In this document: positions 18,540-28,225 of the stretch, piece by piece
How the letters are laid out: each line of letters opens with the position of its first letter
Position numbering within the stretch: position 1 is the stretch's first letter
Assembly: GCA_003427395.1 (NCBI GenBank)
Contig: BFEA01000150.1
Coordinates: 2,374,388-2,402,732 of the forward strand
Length of the DNA stretch: 28,345 bases
DNA from: Chara braunii
Taxonomy: Eukaryota > Streptophyta > Charophyceae > Charales > Characeae
Reading direction: 5' to 3'
The notes under the pieces: model-generated
What the model saw: the letters and a program-made list of their open reading frames with translations, nothing else
What the model was told of the DNA's origin: nothing
The model's database searches: none
Program-made: the position numbers and the translations under genes

Positions 18540-19925
18540 CAAAACGTAGATGCAGCCTGGTCAAACTATCCGTGTCGACCTTCTGACAACCCTCCGATTT
18601 GCAGCAATATACTCCTATAACAACCCAACCGCCCCTCCATGCTATCCCATACAACAAAACGAGTAGCACACTCATTAGTAAGCAATCTCGCAACCCCCAC
18701 GACTGTTTGTTGTGCCCGCCCAATAAACTGAGTACGGTGTTGGCCTGACTGTATTTCAACTGGTTGTGGTACCAAAACCCAAGTATTACCGTGCCTCGAT
18801 CAGTGGCGTACACCGCTAGCCTTGGTCAAGCGCAACAAGAATACATGGCGTCACAGCAACGCTCAGTCAGCAGCAGAACATCAACTCCTTGATGACGGCG
18901 CACAACAACTTGTAGCTCCTCACGTTTCGGTACGTCAGCCAACCGCTAGAGTTTATCATGCCTCACTCACAGCCCCCCTTCGCAACTTCGGTCCAACGAT
19001 CGGATGGATAACATATAGACCAAGAGGTAAGTTTACAGGCCTTTGGCTTGCAAGCTCCGCCACTTCAGTTGATGACACAGGCAACGCTTCTGCTAAGTGG
19101 CAAATCCCCGAACCTCATTGTCGCCCTCTACTGTTTCGCCCGACTGTATGGGCAGCCCCCTCGGTCAGTAGGTAAGCCTTCTCCTCCACGTTTGGCGTGC
19201 TGCGTCCATCGTTCCGTCAAGATAAGCAGCACAACAATTAGCAGGAAAGTACGTAATTTCACAAGTCCTCCTCCACGCTCTGAAGTGACGTGGTCACTAT
19301 CGACAGAATAACTCACCTGCACAAAAACGTATCTGGTCACAAGCATGGCCGAGTCCACTCGAACTTTCACAGAGGAATTTATACTGCGTACGGTACTCAT
19401 CGTGGGTAGAATGAACATGACTTTTGCCATGATTAGGCATAACTGGAACTGTAGCAACTTGATCGATCAACACTGCGACCACCATCAACAGCACATTCCC
19501 GTTCAGCAACATCACTACCAACTGGTAAATCTCCAACCTCACAGCTCGCCTCACTCCACTCTCATCGATAAGATGAGCAACACACCGGCCAACAGGTAAG
19601 TCTTCAGCCTCTCGGTTGACCCTTCGCTTCTCCGTTCGACAGGATGAGCAAAATCAGAATGAATCTTCCGTTCGAACCCGAAAATGTACACTGTCACCCT
19701 GAAATCCCCCCCCCCCCCTGCAGCTTGGAGGTGACAAGCACCCTTCCTGCGGTCTCTTCTTCCACGTTTAGCCTCTCCTTTCCTTAGTACAGCTTCTATC
19801 GGGCCCGATTAGGTGAGTATCCCAACTCCTCCCCTCTTTCACCTCCTCTTCACCTTGACATTTTTCTCCTCTATGTTCCCGCTTTCTTTAGTGTACGAGT
19901 GCACCCGTCCATAAACATGGCCAGA
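18540..19925 (+). other. D block, copy 3: gene-like, donor-like sites on plus
   Basis: In this inverted module the donor-like sites fall on the plus strand: 19027-19032 (GTAAGT), 19172-19177 (GTAAGC), 19596-19601 (GGTAAGTCTTC, the most conserved) and 19813-19818 (GTGAGT). Frames of 84-117 codons end near some of these sites, for example plus 18822-19175, which runs past two of them. An acceptor-like T-rich TTTAG ends at 19891. No domain was recognised, and neither coding nor noncoding status is proven. A C run lies near 19709-19718. Confidence 0.4.
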
Positions 19926-19929
19926 ACGG

Positions 19930-20211
19930 GTGAATCAGGATGACTACCACGACTTCGACGACGATTACGATTACGACATATTTAACAAACCCCCACGGCA
20001 GTATGATTTTTCAACAGGACCCAATGGCACCTACGATCATGCAAGCGCACTTGTGCCAACTTGCACGAGTGAACCTCCAGCTGAAACGTGCGGGGATACA
20101 TCATCCTTACCCCTGAGCGCAACTGAAAATCATTATATCATCGAAACCATGTCCCTCACTCGAGATCTATTGATGCCATCGCCCTCCGAATGGCCAGAAA
20201 CGTCGGGTTAG
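19930..20211 (+). CDS. Possible terminal exon, acidic Asp/Tyr-rich
   Basis: Open for 93 codons to a TAG at 20209. It has no ATG at its start: the frame begins with GTG and is closed by TAA at 19912, so if real it must be entered by splicing from a site after 19912. The first 20 residues are strikingly acidic and aromatic (QDDYHDFDDDYDYDIF), followed by a Pro/Ser/Thr-rich stretch. No known domain was recognised. The stop lies eight bases before the first hairpin of the C array. The equivalent place in module copy 1 (around 9190-9420) does not keep this frame, which argues against a conserved protein. It may be a chance frame. Confidence 0.25.
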   Translation: MNQDDYHDFDDDYDYDIFNKPPRQYDFSTGPNGTYDHASALVPTCTSEPPAETCGDTSSLPLSATENHYIIETMSLTRDLLMPSPSEWPETSG

Positions 20212-20214
20212 CCT

Positions 20215-20660
20215 CCTCCCTCGCTCGATTTCATCAAGAATCGAGCGAGATATCTGTTTTCTCACGCGGCCACATCCTCCTTTTTGACACCTCCGCGCAC
20301 CATCTCCCTCTACTAACCTCAATTCTACTAACCTCAATTCTACTAACCTATTACTAGTTCTGAGCCCGGATTCGGGGTCGCCCTTCTTCAAAACCCCCGA
20401 ATGGGCTTTCCGCTCGCCCGTTTTCATCAAGAAACGGGCGAGATCCGCTATCCTCTCCGCACCTCCTTTATTCCTCCGCCATCGCTTCACTTCAGCGTAC
20501 TAACTTTTCTTTTAATTTCCTAATCTACTAACTCTTACCTAAATCTAACCTCAGAACCGAGTTCGCTCCTCAACAAAAAACCCAAGTCGCCTCTTTCCCC
20601 TCTCGATTTCGTTCAGGATCGAGAGCGCCACGTCTTCTTGACTACGTCCGGCTCCTCCTC
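20215..20660 (-). repeat. C array, copy 3: three inverted units with hairpins
   Basis: Hairpins are CTCGCTCGATT (20220-20230) with AATCGAGCGAG (20239-20249), CTCGCCCGTTT (20413-20423) with AAACGGGCGAG (20432-20442), and CTCTCGAT (20600-20607) with ATCGAGAG (20618-20625), spaced 193 and 187. All keep a TTC-loop-GAA-like centre. The stretches TACTAACCTCAATTC and CTAATCTACTAAC are the reverse complement of the GTTAGT-type part of copy 1. Confidence 0.88.
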
Positions 20661-20689
20661 CCACCACCTCCGATTCCTTTGCCTGTGAG

Positions 20690-20716
20690 TGCACCTGGCG
20701 CAAAAAGGCGCCCAGG
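20690..20716. repeat. Hairpin ACCTGG…CCAGGT, cognate of the 8554 palindrome
   Basis: ACCTGGCGC, AAAAA loop, GGCGCCCAGGT. It lies in the position and flank context of the EcoRI-type palindrome of copies 1 and 2, but the central GAATTC is replaced by an A-rich loop while the GC arms remain complementary. Confidence 0.75.
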
Positions 20717-21479
20717 TACTCCTGCTTCCTGTTGCCCGTGCCCGACCTCCGTTTCACCCGTCCTCTTTCCTACCTATCTCCCCCGTTGCTGCCTAGCGCT
20801 GCCCGTTGCTAGTCTCCCGCTGCCTCTCTTTGTTTATCTCAACGCCTGTTACTCATCCTCTCTCTTCGCAGTCTTAGCACCCGTCCGACAGCCGCTCCGC
20901 CCGCCCATCGGCCCCTCCTGAGCTATTGTTCCTCCCACTGTTGCGTAGCGCTGCCCGGCCAGACCCACCGATCGACAATCAATTCCACTGCAATCCCCCG
21001 CCACACCGCCTCCTTTAAGCAGGCCCCACCTCCCCCTCAGCTCGTCAGGGACACACCCCACTCAAGCTTCTCCTAGCAGGCCGTGGAGTTGTGGTCATGA
21101 CTTATCACAGGCTTGCACCGTAAGCCTTCGCGAGGCAAGTTCCGATGCAGTCCTTAGTGATTGAGCCGACACTCAACTGGAAACTCGGAGGACCGAGGTC
21201 CTCGCTCGTACGTTGAACTTCTTCGGTCCACGTTCAGGCACGACAGGGTAGAAAGCCCCTCGCCAACACTCCAAACATGTACAACCCGTAGGTTAGCCAC
21301 AAGGAGGTGTGCACTCGAGGTCCTCAACTCCCGTAACGGTCGCTAAGGGTTGTGTCCCAAGTCAACGGAACGCCGGAGCATAAAAATAATAAGAATACGA
21401 CTCGAGGTCCTCAACTCCCGAAACTTTTTTTAATCATTAAGATATGACGACCGAGGGCAAAGAAAATGTCAGCCCTGTT
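20717..21479. other. Segment between C3 and B3
   Basis: C-rich on plus, equivalent in position to 7451-8545. It has a short direct repeat, TAGCGCTGCCCG (about 20794 and 20946). TCGAGGTCCTCAACTCCCG also occurs twice (about 21315 and 21402), with the B block following. No gene was recognised. Confidence 0.45.
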
Positions 21480-22055
21480 CTGACTCCGCCGACGATGAAA
21501 CCAAAAGGGATAGCCCCGCGAGGCCCTCAACCCCTCGGCCCCTTCTCGCTACTCTAATATACCCGCGTTGTCGCCTCTCGATCTCGATCCCCGAATCTCT
21601 TTGATGAAAGTCCGACGCTGTAACCCATAGTGCTAGGCCCAAGGCTGGGTCTAATTTTGATTGATGCCTAAATAAATGGATACTGCGCGACGCACAGACT
21701 TACCAAAACATTTTCAGCACCACATCATTGTCGACGTCGTCCTCCGCACGTACGCGCGAGTCACAGGCGAGCGCACCAATCATGAGGCATAATCTTTTTA
21801 ATCCTAATTTAATCAAAAATAAGAATCTGGTCGACGATCAGCGTCGATTTTCAAAATCACCAACAACAAAAGAGATCAAGCACGCCTTAAGTCTGTGCAC
21901 CCACACACTCTCTACTCTAGTCAACCATCCAGTCACCGTAAACCTCAGACACCGCCACACCTCGTCCGGTATACTTAAACTTTAAATTAAACTTATTTTC
22001 TGTCACTTGCAAAAAATCAGGGCGGATACCCTTGTAAGGGTATTCGCACCGACAC
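21480..22055 (-). repeat. B block, inverted copy
   Basis: Reverse complement of 6850-7450 across its whole length, ending with the terminal hairpin GCGGATACCCTT (22022-22033) with AAGGGTATTCGC (22036-22047), 12 bp with one G-T pair and a two-base loop. The short plus frame at 21728-21985 lies inside it and is not kept in the other copies. Confidence 0.88.
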
Positions 22056-22250
22056 CGCTTCACGCGTCAGTCCGTTAATATTTTTTCACTAGTGAACGAA
22101 CGCCATCACTGTGTGCTTCTACAACCACCTGCGAAATTGTGTTGACCACAACTGCCTCATGAGCGGTTACTGGATGCCACAAACCCATAGTTGCGTTCCC
22201 TGTGGTCACAGTCTGTGCGTTGTGTTCCCTCCGGTCGACCCACAACAGAA
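22056..22250. other. Unassigned spacer
   Basis: Nothing recognised. Confidence 0.35.
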
Positions 22251-22740
22251 AAATTCCCTCGAGAAATGAAAGTTGAAAAACATTCCATTAAAAAAAAATC
22301 CTTCATATTTATAAATTATCATTCTAATGTTCGTCCAATTCTAAAATTTCTTGTTTTATTTCATAAGTTCCCGTTTAAATATGAGATTTCCCTTCCAACT
22401 ACATCTATTTGTTCAAGATGGAATGAAAAGCTCGACGAGTTTATGAAATATTATAATTAAATTTTCATTCTACTACAACAAATATCTTCTAATTTAGATT
22501 GGATTAACCTATTTATGACTGAAAATCCTTACTTAGAATGACAGTCCAATTAAAATATTTTATGAACTTATCCAGACTTTCATTCCATCTCTAGCATGCA
22601 GTCCAAATAAGAAGGGATACCCTATTATTGGAATGAAAGTTTGCAAGTAAGATGAAAAATTTTAAAATTTGAATTATATTTTTTAAGATGGAATCAAAAT
22701 TTAAAATTTATATTGTAATTTAACTACAGAATGATTATTT
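22251..22740. repeat. AT-rich, MITE-like segment with ATTCCAT words
   Basis: Many copies of TGGAATGAAA and its complement, including a perfect inverted pair: ACTTTCATTCCA (22576-22587) and TGGAATGAAAGT (22629-22640). It looks like fragments of a small inverted-repeat transposon family; no target duplication was identified. Confidence 0.5.
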
Positions 22741-23760
22741 AATTCTGGGATTTTTTTCCGTTGCAATCCGGAATGCCTCTTCCCCTTGCTGCCTTGCCAA
22801 CTATACCAACCTAGTTTGTGCGATGTCCCTACAGCATACGTGAGCGTGGTACCCCGAGACGGCCTGTGGCTGCAACACTCGTTGACGTGAGGTCCGAAAG
22901 TTCCGAAACTATAGTGGTCTTGAAACTGGGCGTAGACCTCTGAAACTAGGAACACCCATGGGCATGGTCCCAAAACTGGGCGTTGTTGGCCTAAGAAAAC
23001 TAGCTTATCCCTGCAATATATGTGCCTCCAATGTGGCCCCCTCGTAGAACGAGCCAGGTGGGCACGACACGGATATTCCTCGACTCTTGACAATGTTCAA
23101 AATATGTCAAAAAATAATCCCACAGCACCGAACCATTGTCTTGACGCAGCCCATCGGTCAAAAGTCCCCACAAATAACTCGGTGATACCGAACAGCCGTC
23201 GTCGTGAAAACCAGGAGCATTTGAAGGTCACTCGAACTGAAATGGCAGGACACCGAGGATCACCAGTACTCACATGATGAAACTCTGCGTCGACCGGCGG
23301 CGCAAGGCTCGTGCCAAAAGTCGGTACCGTCGCACTGGCGTCCGATCGTACGCCCCAAAACAGTCATTCTGCATACACGACCGGACCATCTCACATCCGC
23401 AACAATGTAGGGTTCGCACTCACACAAAAATAAGGGGTCAAAGGGGGTAAATAAAACAGCCTGGATCGGGTAATGTCACATTGAAACATAATCAGACACA
23501 AAAACGAGAGATGAGTCAAAACCAAAAAGACTAGAATATTTTTCATCATTCCTTAATTTATTTTTGATTTTCAATATTGTCGTGAAAATAAATAGATTTT
23601 TGACCTTGAGTTGGCCACACAAATCGCCTATGTAGAAGTCCGCGAGCGCGTCCACGGCGGTGGGTCAGAGGAAATAAAAGTAAGACAAAATAGGTCATCA
23701 TAAGGGGTGTCAAAAATATGATAAAATAATAGGATAAAATGTATAACATTAGGGGTCACG
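22741..23760. other. Unassigned region with short internal repeats
   Basis: Around 22920-22990 the words GAAACTGGGCGT, GAAACTAGG and AAAACTGGGCGT repeat. The 130-codon minus frame (22701-23093) runs through them and shows no motif. No gene is called. Confidence 0.4.
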
Positions 23761-23778
23761 TTAACGAGTGGAGGAGCG

Positions 23779-23913
23779 AAAAACAGGGGTCGACCCAGAC
23801 ACCCTGTTTTTCCGTCACTTATCCGACAAAAGACGAGTAAAAAACGGTCGTAGTAGATAGACGTCGACTTCTAAAACTCTCATCTCGGGTGGTCGACTAA
23901 TTTTGGCCACCCG
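23779..23913. repeat. Two hairpins
   Basis: AAAAACAGGG (23779-23788) pairs with CCCTGTTTTT (23802-23811). CGGGTGG (23886-23892) pairs with CCACCCG (23907-23913). Both stems are perfect. Confidence 0.8.
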
Positions 23914-24519
23914 ACACGGAGGGGCCAAATGGCAGGACCAAAGGGGTGCCAATTGACTCCTCTCTTTCCCTTCCTCCCCGATTTTCCTTATTGTTTTCTT
24001 CTATTTATTTTTATTTTTATTTTTATTTGTTCCATTTTGGAACAAGGCCCATTATCAATTCCGGGACCGATGATAGAACCAATGGGTCTAGCACAATTTG
24101 GTCCACCCATGAATTATTGAAATATAAATTCAAGTTTGAATCCATGTAAAATCAGATGACTACAATAAAATAATTCGGGCTCTGTAAATGCAAATGTTGA
24201 CATCTCAAGGTCATCACCCTCCATTTTTTTAGATGTAAGATGTCTGCTGACAAGGGTTGTTGTGGCCAACATTTGCGGTAAAGAGCAGTTGAAAACCGCA
24301 CGGGAAGTCGTTATGGTCGTCGGAGGGAATGGGCACGTGCCTCTTTTAGGTTGCCTGTTGAGGTGCTTATGTGTTCGGGATGCTGGCGAAATTCCTTTGT
24401 CTTGCCTGCTTGAAATACGCACCGGGGAGCCTAACGTGCATGTAAAATTGTGGGTGCCCAACCCACAAGGAGGTGGAGAACCGGGTAAGGAGAGCACTTG
24501 TTGATGCACTGCCCGCCAA
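23914..24519. other. Unassigned region
   Basis: Includes an (ATTTTT)n stretch near 24002-24030. Opposing frames at 24114-24554 (minus, 146 codons) and 24262-24504 (plus, 80 codons) overlap; neither resembles a family I know. Confidence 0.35.
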
Positions 24520-24845
24520 CCATAGTCTGTTGTGAGATGGTTGATTGTGAGCATGCCCGTTGGGGCCCAATAAATGGTGAATTATGTCTGAGCTGGGCGA
24601 GGCCAGAGAAAACTCTGGTGGAGGTTGACGGCTATACTGGCATGCAACTCATTCGTCTCACATGCGTATAGGGACGGAAGACTAGGTGAAACGACTAGTA
24701 GTTGGTTCCCTCCAAACTTTTCCTTGGGGTAGCCAGAGCTGAACGTGGGCACGACCAAGGGATGCGTCGTCCGCTTCCTACAATTCGTTATGAGAGGTTT
24801 GGGTGTAAGCATATCCGTGGGGAACGGAGAGATAGTGAGTCATTG
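24520..24845 (+). repeat. H motif pair, module copy 4
   Basis: Motif copies at about 24532-24570 (GTGAGCATGCCCGTTGGGGC) and 24790-24830 (degraded, GTAAGCATATCCGTGGGGA). Between them is a perfect hairpin, CCAGAG (24603-24608) with CTCTGG (24613-24618). Confidence 0.6.
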
Positions 24846-24894
24846 TTGAAAGTGGAGCACGGTCAGGGAGGGGGCTATGGTCGGAGTAAACTAT

Positions 24895-25145
24895 TACACC
24901 CCACTCGTTTTATGACGAAAACGAGCGAGAAAGGAAGGTAGATAGGGGTTTTCAATAGGGGCAAATTCGATAGGATATTTAGTTTAAGTGGTAGGTTAAT
25001 AGGATAAAAGTCAGGGAGAAAATAAGGTTGGGGGAGATATCGGAAAGGAGGAACGTCGATATGGCGCAACGGAAAAACGGGCAAATCATTGATTCTCGAT
25101 GGAATCGGGCGAACTAAGATTCGATTTCAGGGTTCTCGGACCATG
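24895..25145 (+). repeat. C units, module copy 4 (two)
   Basis: Hairpins are CTCGTTTT (24904-24911) with AAAACGAG (24918-24925) and GATTC (25091-25095) with GAATC (25102-25106), 187 bases apart as in the other C arrays. The second has lost its outer arms. Between them is the G-rich then TTTAGT…GGTTAATAGGATAAAA stretch typical of C. Confidence 0.75.
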
Positions 25146-25965
25146 TGAATCGATCTGCAAAGTTAAATCGGTGAGGCAATGAGTGAAAATTGCAGCACGA
25201 GTAGTAGGAGTTGCGCCCCCACTATGGGAGATGAGGGATTTGTATCTTCCTATGTCTTCGGGGACGATTCATTCTCATTTTGCAAGTTTGGTGAGCGAGA
25301 GACGGAGCCCGTTGTTGCTGATGCATTCCTTGGCACGACCGCTCTTGTGACCGTTACCCTTCTCCTTCAGGTGTTGTCGTCGTCGACGTCACTTTAACCG
25401 ATTCCGAGGAGGCGAGCGCACGTGCGCTAAGTAAGGAGAGAGAGTGTGAGAAGTACAGTGAGAAGCGAGGAGGCAGAAAGCTAGAGAAGTTTGAAGAAGA
25501 AAGAGTGGAGTTGAAAGCAGGAAGGGACTGACACAATTGCGAGGGGGAAGGAGTATGATATATGCGAATAAATTAGTTTTTTTGTATATCTTCTCATGTT
25601 TTAGCGAAAAGTTCATTGTCTTTTTCACTTACCAGACCGTGAACAAGTTCGTGAAGAGTGTTTGGATGGTTGTACTGATGACCCCGATTCCATAAGTCGA
25701 TGTGCTCATCCGTAGTGGTGGCCGTGAAGAACGTAGTGGTTTCCATCACGTCCGTCATTGAGTATGAGAGTAAGGAGAAGTGGATAAAGCAGAGAAAAAG
25801 ATAGAAAGAGAGGCAGAGAGGGAACGAACACCTACCTTAAAGGACTGGAGAAGTGAGGGGGATCGGAGGTCGAGTTGAAGTGTCAAGTTGCCTGCTGGCC
25901 CGGCATAAAAGTTAGCAGGCGTACCCACCTAAGTTTTTGCAGTACATTCATTCTTATTGTGTACA
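25146..25965 (-). other. D block, module copy 4 (partial)
   Basis: Conserved donor-like site on minus at 25627-25632 (CTGGTAAGTG) and another near 25830-25835 (AGGTAGGTG). A minus frame that opens with ATG near 25758 reaches the first site uninterrupted and is rich in Thr and His, but no domain is visible. The E and F blocks that should follow at higher coordinates are absent, so the module is truncated near 25965. Confidence 0.4.
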
Positions 25966-26540
25966 GTTGGTTGATAGAGAGGGCGTGAGCATCACTCCTC
26001 ATGATGTTCACTTTCATAGTTCACGACGGGGTTGTGGTAATTGATTTTCTTTGTCGAAACAACCATAACCGTTTGGAGGTTGATTGTCATTGAAATTCTG
26101 ATGGTGGTCTGACACGCTGTTAATAGCTCACTCATAGTTGTGGTTACGATCTTCGTCGTCCCTATAGCTGCATTCCGCCATATTTTGTTGTGTACTGCTT
26201 TTCGTTGTCACTTCATGCTTTCTATTTCTTTTGCGCTTGTTGCTGCTCGAAATTGGAGTGTTTGTTGCGGTTGTACACTTCATTGTGCGCACAGTGTCGT
26301 GCAAACTTCTGTTGGACTTTGCCTATGTTTTGAATAGAGCATGGGGGGAGGTGTGCTCTACTTTAACGCGACTCGTTTAGGCTGAGCAGCAATGTTTCAG
26401 TGAGAAGGAACGACGCTGCGACTTGAAAAAGTGGTCAAACTCTTTAGAGGGGTCATTGCAACAACTTGGAGGACCACCAGAGTGTTGGTTGTGTTGTGTA
26501 TTGACCAGGAATTGACTATTCTACAATGTCTTTGACCATT
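25966..26540. other. Unassigned spacer after truncated module
   Basis: Nothing recognised; a 65-codon frame at 26140-26337 has no motif. Confidence 0.4.
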
Positions 26541-26544
26541 GTCA

Positions 26545-26875
26545 ATTGCATCGGTCCCAAAGGGGGACCCTCCTGGTTACGTCACGCACGCGACATTTAG
26601 CAAACTTTCCTCGTGAAGGAGTTTCCTTCACTCCGACCGAGTACGCCAATCGCGCCTCTCACGGACTCCTACGGCAGGATAGGGCCACGCGAGGCATAAC
26701 TTACCTCTGCCCAATGGGTTATCACCACCCTTGGACAGTTGTATCCCTACCGAGCTACTGAACCACGTGCAAAGCTGCTTGGGTGCAATCTTCGAGGGCG
26801 TTTTACGTTTGTTGTAGCATAGGAGGTACGTCGATCGACTAGGACGATTCATCTAACCACACGATACATTTCAAT
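26545..26875 (+). repeat. A block, copy 4
   Basis: Direct copy of 5440-5905 and inverted copy of 13835-14065. The donor-like site is on minus at 26699-26704 (GCAGAGGTAAGTTATGCC read on minus), as in copies 1 and 3. CCAATGGGT … ACCCTTGG forms an imperfect foldback next to it. Confidence 0.82.
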
Positions 26876-27457
26876 CATTTTTTAAGGGGTCCAAACTGTT
26901 TCCAGTTAATCCTCCTTGCATTCTTCTAGACCGCCTAACATTTGGGGGAGGGGTGTTGACCCTCCTCAAACGTTCGTTGAGGTAACCTTGATTCTACATA
27001 TTGTTTATCGTGCAATTCAACCATATTGAGTTTCAGTAAAGAGAACTTCGATTTTTTTTTTTTTTTTACGAGTGCAAAAATAAATATACTTTGTTATTTA
27101 ATTTATTTTTAGTAGTTGTGCGTATCAATATGTGCTTACCTAATAACCTTAATAAGCCTTAGTAGAGGTCATCAAAGCCGCCCGACTTGTCGGGTAACCT
27201 AGATAAACTTACCAGGAAGGAAATTCATAACGACTACCATAACATTAAAAAAAATCAATAAGTTTTTTTTTTTTAATTTTGATAGTGGGGCAATTTTGCA
27301 TTCAATCAGATGTGTCAAAATCCTTATCTTTGAATTTTGTGATATCTCACAAAATGGTGTCCATGAGACATAAATAGGTTCGAAAGGGGCTAAAGGGGTT
27401 AAATGAAACTTAAAGAGGCTTAAAAATAATTAAAATAATTCAATATTTGATATTTTA
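26876..27457. other. AT-rich spacer
   Basis: Poly-T runs at about 27051-27067 and 27265-27275; no gene seen. Confidence 0.45.
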
Positions 27458-27521
27458 CTAGGCTACCTTCGGAGCTGCCCAGGTCCCGGGGTGACCAGTC
27501 TGTGCAAGGACCAAAGAAGGT
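27458..27521 (-). repeat. X element, right copy
   Basis: Reverse complement of 178-241 (CTAGGCTACC … CCAGTCTGTGCAAGGACC). A second partial copy of its end occurs at 27548-27640, with CTAGGCTACCAGAG. Confidence 0.65.
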
Positions 27522-27601
27522 CCCAACAACAAAAAAAACAAAAACAAACCAGCCTGTGCGAGGACCAAAGAAGGTCCCAACAACAAAAAAAACAAAAACA
27601 A
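27494..27601. repeat. 54-bp tandem duplication
   Basis: Two nearly identical units starting at 27494 and 27548 (ACCAG(T/C)CTGTGC(A/G)AGGACC, then an A-rich tail with CAACAAC). The high identity suggests a recent duplication. Confidence 0.92.
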
Positions 27602-27701
27602 AAATAAACTATGTTATGCTAGGCTACCAGAGTGGTCCGGGGTCACTTACCCGGCCGGGCAAAAAATATTAAAAATAATAAAATATATGTATATACAGGG
27701 T

Positions 27702-27796
27702 TGTCAGGTCGAACGTACAAAGGCCCCTAAGCTAACCCCCGAACGTTCGAGCGTTCGGGTTCCCATACTGGGCCTGAACCTGAAGGGGTTCGGACC
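27702..27796 (-). repeat. Y element, right copy (inverted)
   Basis: Reverse complement of 426-520, from TGTCAGGTCGAACGTAC to GGGTTCGGACC. The CGAACGTTCG core has been partly duplicated (GAACGTTCGAGCGTTCGGG). Confidence 0.72.
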
Positions 27797-28225
27797 CCAC
27801 AAAAAAAAAATTGGCATCTAAATATTATTATGTTTTTCTGAAAATTTTTATATGACTGCTTTGTGATGGAAGATATTTTCCTCTTAATTTTGAAGCCATT
27901 CTGTTCATCCAAAAACAAATGAAAAATCGGCAAAGATGGTGGTGTCAAAACTTGTTTGCCTACTCACTAATTTGTTTTTTTTTTCTTTTCACTTTTTGTT
28001 TTTCCTTTATTTCGGGGTATGAAAAAAATTATTATTTGTATATTCTCTATTATGTAAGATGCACATATATACATTTTCATGGCATTTGTCACAACAAAAA
28101 AAAAATGAAAAATCATCAAAGATGATGGTATAAAAAATGTGCTCGACCACTCAATACTTTCATTCTCGTTTTATTTTTTTTAATTATTATTATTATTATT
28201 TATTTTTAGTATTCAATTTTTTATT
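27797..28225. other. AT-rich spacer
   Basis: No gene seen. An A-run-preceded segment AAATGAAAAATC(G/A) followed by CAAAGATG(G/A)TGG is repeated at about 27918 and 28103. A TTA run lies near 28182-28200. Confidence 0.45.

Noticed and set aside
22701-23093. 130-codon minus frame
   Set aside because: Runs through short internal repeats; no domain and no start context.
24114-24554. 146-codon minus frame and the 80-codon plus frame inside it
   Set aside because: They occupy the same bases on opposite strands, and neither shows a known domain or a second copy.
178-27796. Simple terminal inverted repeats of one giant DNA transposon
   Set aside because: X and Y are inverted individually, but their order is not mirrored, and the outer flank is a direct repeat.
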